The translations under genes and the position numbers were made by a program. Below are positions 58,600-64,000 of a stretch of DNA of 64,000 bases, piece after piece. The stretch's first letter is position 1, and every line of letters begins with the position of its first letter. Source of the stretch: Adiantum capillus-veneris (lineage: Eukaryota; Streptophyta; Polypodiopsida; Polypodiales; Pteridaceae); contig CM043952.1 of assembly GCA_014529385.2 (NCBI GenBank), positions 150,007,057 to 150,071,056 of the forward strand, read 5' to 3'. The notes under the pieces were generated by a model. It was not told the origin of the DNA. It made no database searches and worked only from the letters and a program-made list of their open reading frames with translations.

Positions 58600-60400
58600 A
58601 GGATTTTTCATCATTAGAGCGGTGATTCCAAGATCTTAAGCTCATATAGCATAAACTCCTTATGGGATGGGTCTAGAATCTCCTCTATCCACTTCTTTAT
58701 CTCCCCTCTGGCATCTACTAGCTCCTCAGATTCTTCAAAACCATGTAGCCCACCCTTAGTAGATGTGCTTGGTAGATCTACTAGGGGTGGGGGTGGGGGG
58801 TCTACCCTTGTTGTTTCCACCACTGGTGCTGTTACCTATTGAGCTGGTACTATTGTATTTGATTTCAAGGTATTGGTTGCCATCTCTTTTTCTTGAAGAC
58901 CTTGTGTATGTCATACGGCTTGGGCAACTAAGTTGGCTTGTGCCTTGGCAAGCTGTTGCTTTAATGCTTTGATTTCTTGGTCCTTATATGCCTGTATGTC
59001 CATATGGTCTGTCATCATAATTTGTCTATCATATTTCTCTTGAGCTAGCTCTACCTTGAATGTTTTGAGTTCCTCAAGGACTACAGATGATGCTTGTGAA
59101 GTAGAGGCTGGAGCTAGTGTGTTTTTTTATTTCCAAGAGCTTTGAGAGAGTGTGATTAGTGGAATTGTATGTGTTTCTCAGCTTGGTATTTTGGTGCTGC
59201 TCCTTTCCCAGCTTCTCTTCAAGTCTTTGTTGCTCCACCTACATCTCAATGTTTATTGCAATATGGTCTTGTGGATCACAAAAGTAACCTTTGGCTTCCC
59301 TTGTCACTCATTCCACTACTTCTTGTAGGTTCTTTGTGTTCTCCTAGAGGCCTTCAATTTGCTATTGCAGTTTTGCATTCTCCACTTTTGCCGCATTTGC
59401 CTCCTTGGCTTCTTGAGCATCTAGCTCCTTTAGTTGGGACCGATGACAATTGAATTGAAGTTTGATCGCTTCCAAATGATCTTCTACGTCAAATTCATGG
59501 ATCAACCTATCCACATCTTCATCACACCTCTAGAGTGTGGTGATACTAGGCCTCTTTGTTGATTTTTCTGTTGTTTACAGGTCCCAAGTACCGACTCTTT
59601 GCTTTGTTGCTGACCACTAGGTGCATGGTCTTGACCTAACCTCTTTCTTTAGTTTTTTGTTGGTCTTATTGTAGAGAGTCCTTCTACTCCACCTAAATTT
59701 CCTTTTGATCTTTGACTTTCTTTTCAGATTTTTCCTTGTCCTCATTGGCAAGAGGTGGTGTTTCCGGTCTTGGTGAGAATTGCTACTCCGTGTCGATAGG
59801 AGTGTCTTGTTTGGACGCTATCTCCTCCCATGGCAGTTCTTCTTGTGTTCTATCTTGGCCCTTAGGGGAGTCCAAGAAAGATTCAAAATCCACTATTCTT
59901 TGTTTTTTGGATTCCTCCTTTGCTTGCTGCTCGACTTTCCCATTGAGTACTTTATGAATGTGTTGACAAAAGCTGGAGAGCTCTACCACTTTGGTTGCTT
60001 TTCTTCTTCTATACTATTGGGTCTTCTCTATTTGTTCAACTTTAGTTTTCTCTAACGTCAAGATCTAAATCATCTTCTTCATGAGCATATTAGCTTGCTT
60101 CATTGACCTTCTTGTTATCTTTATCCATTTTCTTTAGTCATTCCTCTCATAGCCTCTGATATTCTTCCATGGATGTTTGAGAATGTGTTATTGGTATCTG
60201 CTTGGTGGTTCTATGCTTGTTCTAGATTGGAGGGAAAATAATGTCATCCTCTTCTTCCCCCTCTTTGGTTGTTGATTGGAATTCTAAGTGAGTGTCTCTA
60301 TTATTTGGCTTGATTTCTCCGTTGAGCTCAATATCTAATTCTATTTCCTCACTATCTGCTTTGGCTTTTGAGCTCTAACCCCATGTTTGCCTTTTGGTTG
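58600..60400 (-). pseudogene. third coiled-coil Gag-like remnant
   Basis: Read from right to left. 59989-59783 is acidic (FESFLDSPKGQDRTQEELPWEE). About 59130-58990 is a coiled coil (EELKTFKVELAQEKYDRQ ... KDQEIKALKQQLAKAQANL). Then comes a Pro-rich link (DPPPPPLVDLPSTS) and an end EEILDPSHKEFMLYELKI (58700-58630). Several stops and frame changes. The acidic/coiled-coil composition resembles the proteins at 8454 and 34576, but I see no strict sequence match, so membership is inferred. Confidence 0.45.
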
Positions 60401-60668
60401 GAATCTATCTAACACGGAATAAATACAAAAGCCACATGTGGCTATGGAGAGACCATAACTTGTGCTACGTCAACAACCACCACTACTAGGAAACAATGAA
60501 ATATTAGTTAATTATTTTCACCTTGAAGAATAAGTGGAAGAATAGGCTATGATATGAGTTATTCGTATAATGAGTACTTCTATCGTGGTTGCAGAGGAAG
60601 ATTGGTATAATCAATTATAAACTACCATAATTAAGACAGTTTATCAAACACCTCTGGAAGTTGCACCT

Positions 60669-60926
60669 ATGCACTTCATTGTAAAAAAAGGGGCTAGGCC
60701 ACCCATGATGAAACCAATACCTAAACTAAGAATGAAAAATTGTCTTAAATGTGGAGCAGATGATCATTTGAAAAATGACTATCTAGAACATCATAAAAAT
60801 TCCATGACACTACAGGTAATGTGGCATAAAAGGAGAATGTTATCCCAAGTATTGTCCAAGGAATCCAACAAGCAAAGGGATAATGGAAACAAACATAGTA
60901 AACATCTTGACAATCAACTCTTATGA
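60669..60926 (+). pseudogene. Gag zinc-knuckle remnant
   Basis: NCLKCGADDHLKNDYLEHH fits the retroviral CCHC knuckle (C-x2-C-x4-H-x4-C) except that the last Cys is Tyr. It lies in a Lys-rich context. No other retrotransposon domain is contiguous with it. Confidence 0.5.
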
Positions 60927-61259
60927 CAGTGAACTAATGTTGTTCAAAGTGGTTATAAGGGCATGTCGGAGGGGCCTTTTTAAAGCTCTATCAGATCTCA
61001 CAAAGAGATGGTCCCAATACTAAAATTTAAATTTAAGGGATCAAGTGACTCAACTAGATCATGGAGGAATGCCAAGAGGTTGCCAATCTCTTGTTTGAAC
61101 ATAATACACTTTGTAGAAATAGTCTATGAACTCTCAAACTGCAAAAAATGTGACTTCTACCTCTCTAATTCAATCACACATCCACATGCAAAACTATTAG
61201 CAAATCAACTCCCATCGACATCAAACTTGGCATGCACATTCCTTACAAGGTCAGAATGA

Positions 61260-64000
61260 GAGATACCCCTCCCGAGGGGTCTATGAACAAAATACACAAT
61301 TTACACCTTTATACAATTTTCAATATAGATCAGAGTTGTAGAAGCGTTTGCATAGGGGAGGAGTTCTCAGTGTCCGACCAAGCATGGAGTTTATAGGCCA
61401 TGATCCGGACTGCATCTAGAGGCACCTAGCAATGAGCGCTACCCATGAATGGGTGTTATGAAGAAAGTGTACTTAAGGAAAATATAACATTGTGGAGGGT
61501 GGATATATGTGTACACCGTATTGTGGGAAGAGAGAGAGAGAGAGAGAGAGATATCATAGTGGAGGGTGAAATAGAGTGCCCAAATACATGAGAGAATGAC
61601 AAAAGAGGATCTTTAAATTCCTCATCTAAATGAAACAGGAAACCATGTATTAATGTAATGAAAAAATCTGGGTATACCATAACATCAAAAAAAGTTTATG
61701 AAAAAATAACTAGCAGAGCACTGGACCCTGTGTAGGGATCGACTGGTCCACCCATCCACTTCCGCTCTACTACAAAGAGAGATAATTCACTTCACCAAGA
61801 GAGAGCCAAAACACCTTCAACCTACCTGAGCTAGATGTAAGCTGAGGCTGCTTTGCCTCCCTCCATGAACCCGAGCTATAAAAGGTCCCAAATACCAGTA
61901 GGTGGTAGGGTATCAACACCGACCATACCAATCTAGGAACCATGCCTCTTTGATGCCCATCATTGGGTGTTTAGGTAGAGACAAGGCAAAATCCCCAACG
62001 CGTTAGTCGTGTAAGTCGTTCAATCCCAACGCACTAATCGTGTAGATGAGCCTAACAAAAGGAAGAAGACCTAGGCAACACCCCTGATCCAGCAAAGCCC
62101 CAGGTCAATGAACCTTTTATCTAAGGCTAAGCGATGTAGGTGATACTAGTCTTACAGAAATGCTTCCATGAGAACATAACACGTGAGTCCATCACAATAG
62201 CACCTTCCATATGCACAAATAATATTTTCCAAGCAGTTAGACTATACAGGGTCTCTACCCTTACACGTCAACCATAAACCATCCAAATCACTTCATGATC
62301 TAATCCCAAAATCATAAACCATAATCCAATCACATCACATGGGTGAGCACCCCACCCAACTAGGGTGAGGCACAACCAATCCTGCATAACCACTTTAGAA
62401 CATAACATGGCTGCAAAAATTTTGGCAGCATAACCATATCTAGAAAAAAAAACCAAGAGCCACACCAGCTTCCATAAAAAAATCACAACAATAATCCATG
62501 AGGGATCTCAACCCTTAACCACCAATTATATTCACACTTAACCAACTATCATAGTTGGAGTTTGACATATCCACTGCAGTCAATCGGAGTGCACACACAT
62601 AGATCTTGAGACATGAAATTTTCATGCATAAAATAATTTTGACTAGCAACAAAACATGATTTAAAAATTCAATCTCTACAACATCTAATCATGCAAAGTT
62701 GATGCATCATATCTGCACTTCACCTCTCTAGCACATAGAGCTAGTTTTGACCTAGAAAGGTGGAAAGCAATCATAACCATGCACATGAGTAATACACATC
62801 TATCCATAAGGTTCCATACAAAATTTTATATCATTCCATCACCATAAACATGATGCAAAACAGCTCCAACCCTTAGGTCGATCATAAACCATAACTTCAC
62901 ACATATGCGAAAAAAAACTTTTTGCCATTTTTGGGAGCATACATAACATGAAAATGAAAATGTTTGACCTCAAACCAATGCATCAATATCAGATGCATAA
63001 TGTAGACTAGCAATCTATTACATCACTTTAGCCATTTGACACTTGCACAACAAATGGTAACACAAAAGAAAAGCCACTTTATTCATATCTGCCTATGCGG
63101 TTTGGGTTGACTAACCATATACCCTCACATGAGTTTATGTACACCTAATGATTGAAATGGTAACACAAAAGAAAAGCCACTTTATTCATATCTGCCTATG
63201 CGGTTTGGGTTGACTAACCATATACCCTCACATGAGTTTATGTACACCTAATGATTGAAATAAGCTCACCTAAATAAACCATAATCAATACATAAACGGC
63301 TCGGTTAACTCACGACGTCATATGGTACTCCCCCTAGGTAGCACCCCTATACGCGTAGATAAACCCGGTTATGGAAGGATTAATAACTCGCATACCCAAG
63401 GTGATAACGGAAACATAAATATATTTATCATAAATTTTAATCATATTTTAAATTGGCTTGGTGGGTTTGCCCATCCGGTGAATCTATATAGTGGTTCTCC
63501 AAGGAGCCCGGGTTCCAAAATTTTGAATGTGTAAAGGGCAACAAGCTGTTTTTTGACCATACCACTTAACTCGTGTGTAATCTTTGCATGACTCCTAAGC
63601 TAGAAATTTTTCTAAATGATGTGTTTATCGTTGGTTTAAAGGGTTTGGGCTAATTCATAACGGTTTGTGAGTTATGACCAAAACAGTGTTCCTACCGCTT
63701 CTATGACGTGAAACAAAAAGTGATTTTTATGCACGCACATGATCATAAACACATTGTGTGCATCAATTAGCATGTTAAACATGATAAAATAATCACAGTG
63801 CAACTTCATACGTACTCAAAAAATCCATACGTGCACTCATATATGAAAAAACAATCACTAAGAGGGTGTCTACTCAGAGAAAACGACATGGAGAGAGACA
63901 GATGATGATGGCTATGGAGTTTAGATCTTCTCACCATGCTCTAGAATGCTTAGGGGCTGTCAAAAGGCTTCTTTCTTTGTCACAAGAGAACGGTGATGAG
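61260..64000. other. no gene recognised
   Basis: Non-coding on both strands. It contains a GA run (61529-61551), a 30-bp near-duplication cccaacgcgttagtcgtgta / cccaacgcactaatcgtgta (61994 and 62024) and the 103-bp duplication at 63052. The atcataaaccata theme recurs many times (about 62268-62900), suggesting an old repeat or LTR. Confidence 0.35.
63052..63257 (+). repeat. 103-bp exact tandem duplication
   Basis: 63052-63154 and 63155-63257 appear identical (aaatggtaacacaaaagaaa ... cacctaatgattg). Confidence 0.93.

Overview
This window is plant nuclear DNA made almost entirely of transposable elements. The evidence is Ty3/gypsy and Ty1/copia LTR retrotransposons with plant-type primer-binding sites (tRNA-Asp and tRNA-iMet), a MULE-type transposase remnant, GT-AG (and one GC-AG) introns in two decayed genes, and long CT/AC microsatellites. 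I see no ordinary intact host gene. Nearly every coding stretch carries stops or frameshifts. The density, nesting and age range of the elements fit a large repeat-rich genome. Some contents (a ParB-like/DNA-methyltransferase gene, unusual gypsy accessory ORFs) make a non-flowering land plant such as a fern or gymnosperm plausible, but the sequence does not fix the species.

Layout. 1-5825: 3' part of a gypsy element with protease, RT, RNase H, two tandem H2C2 zinc fingers, integrase core, then an accessory ORF with a second retropepsin-like fold and W-x-P-K repeats; a polypurine tract and probable 3' LTR follow. About 6700-12271: a second element with a long leader holding four 24-bp palindromes at a 284/285-bp period, a long coiled-coil Gag-like reading frame, a PPT and the start of a 3' LTR. 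12277-17842: a nearly complete copia element (LTR-gag-pol-LTR, TSD caaaa) inserted into that LTR. 18067-20010 (minus): a MULE-like transposase with AT-hook and SWIM finger. 21621-22154: a recent tandem duplication. 23050-26018: a decayed multi-exon gene with a ParB-like motif followed by a beta-class DNA N4/N6-methyltransferase-like C-terminus. 26.3-27.0 kb: microsatellites. 27371-28865: another LTR, tRNA-Asp PBS and leader with the same palindrome. 30352-34430: decayed chromovirus-type gypsy.

34.5-44.05 kb is a clear nest. A coiled-coil Gag-like element, related to the one at 8.5-11.9 kb, was split by a complete 6.1-kb LTR element (37059-43152, TSD gctat). The inserted element lacks RT and integrase but carries the same accessory protein type as the gypsy element at 4.4-5.6 kb. 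44.8 kb holds a second SWIM-finger remnant. 46.8-50.8 kb is an old copia element, 51.3-53.3 kb a chromovirus fragment ending in a chromodomain, and 58.6-60.4 kb (minus) a third coiled-coil Gag-like remnant. The remainder is repeat-derived or featureless.

How the parts may work together (inference): the gypsy-like elements with tRNA-Asp PBS, palindromic leaders, Gag-like coiled-coil frames and accessory retropepsin-like proteins look like one network of autonomous and non-autonomous partners, in which some copies carry pol and others only a structural or accessory protein. The strongest candidates for something undescribed are the palindrome array, the shared accessory protein and the ParB-methyltransferase gene.
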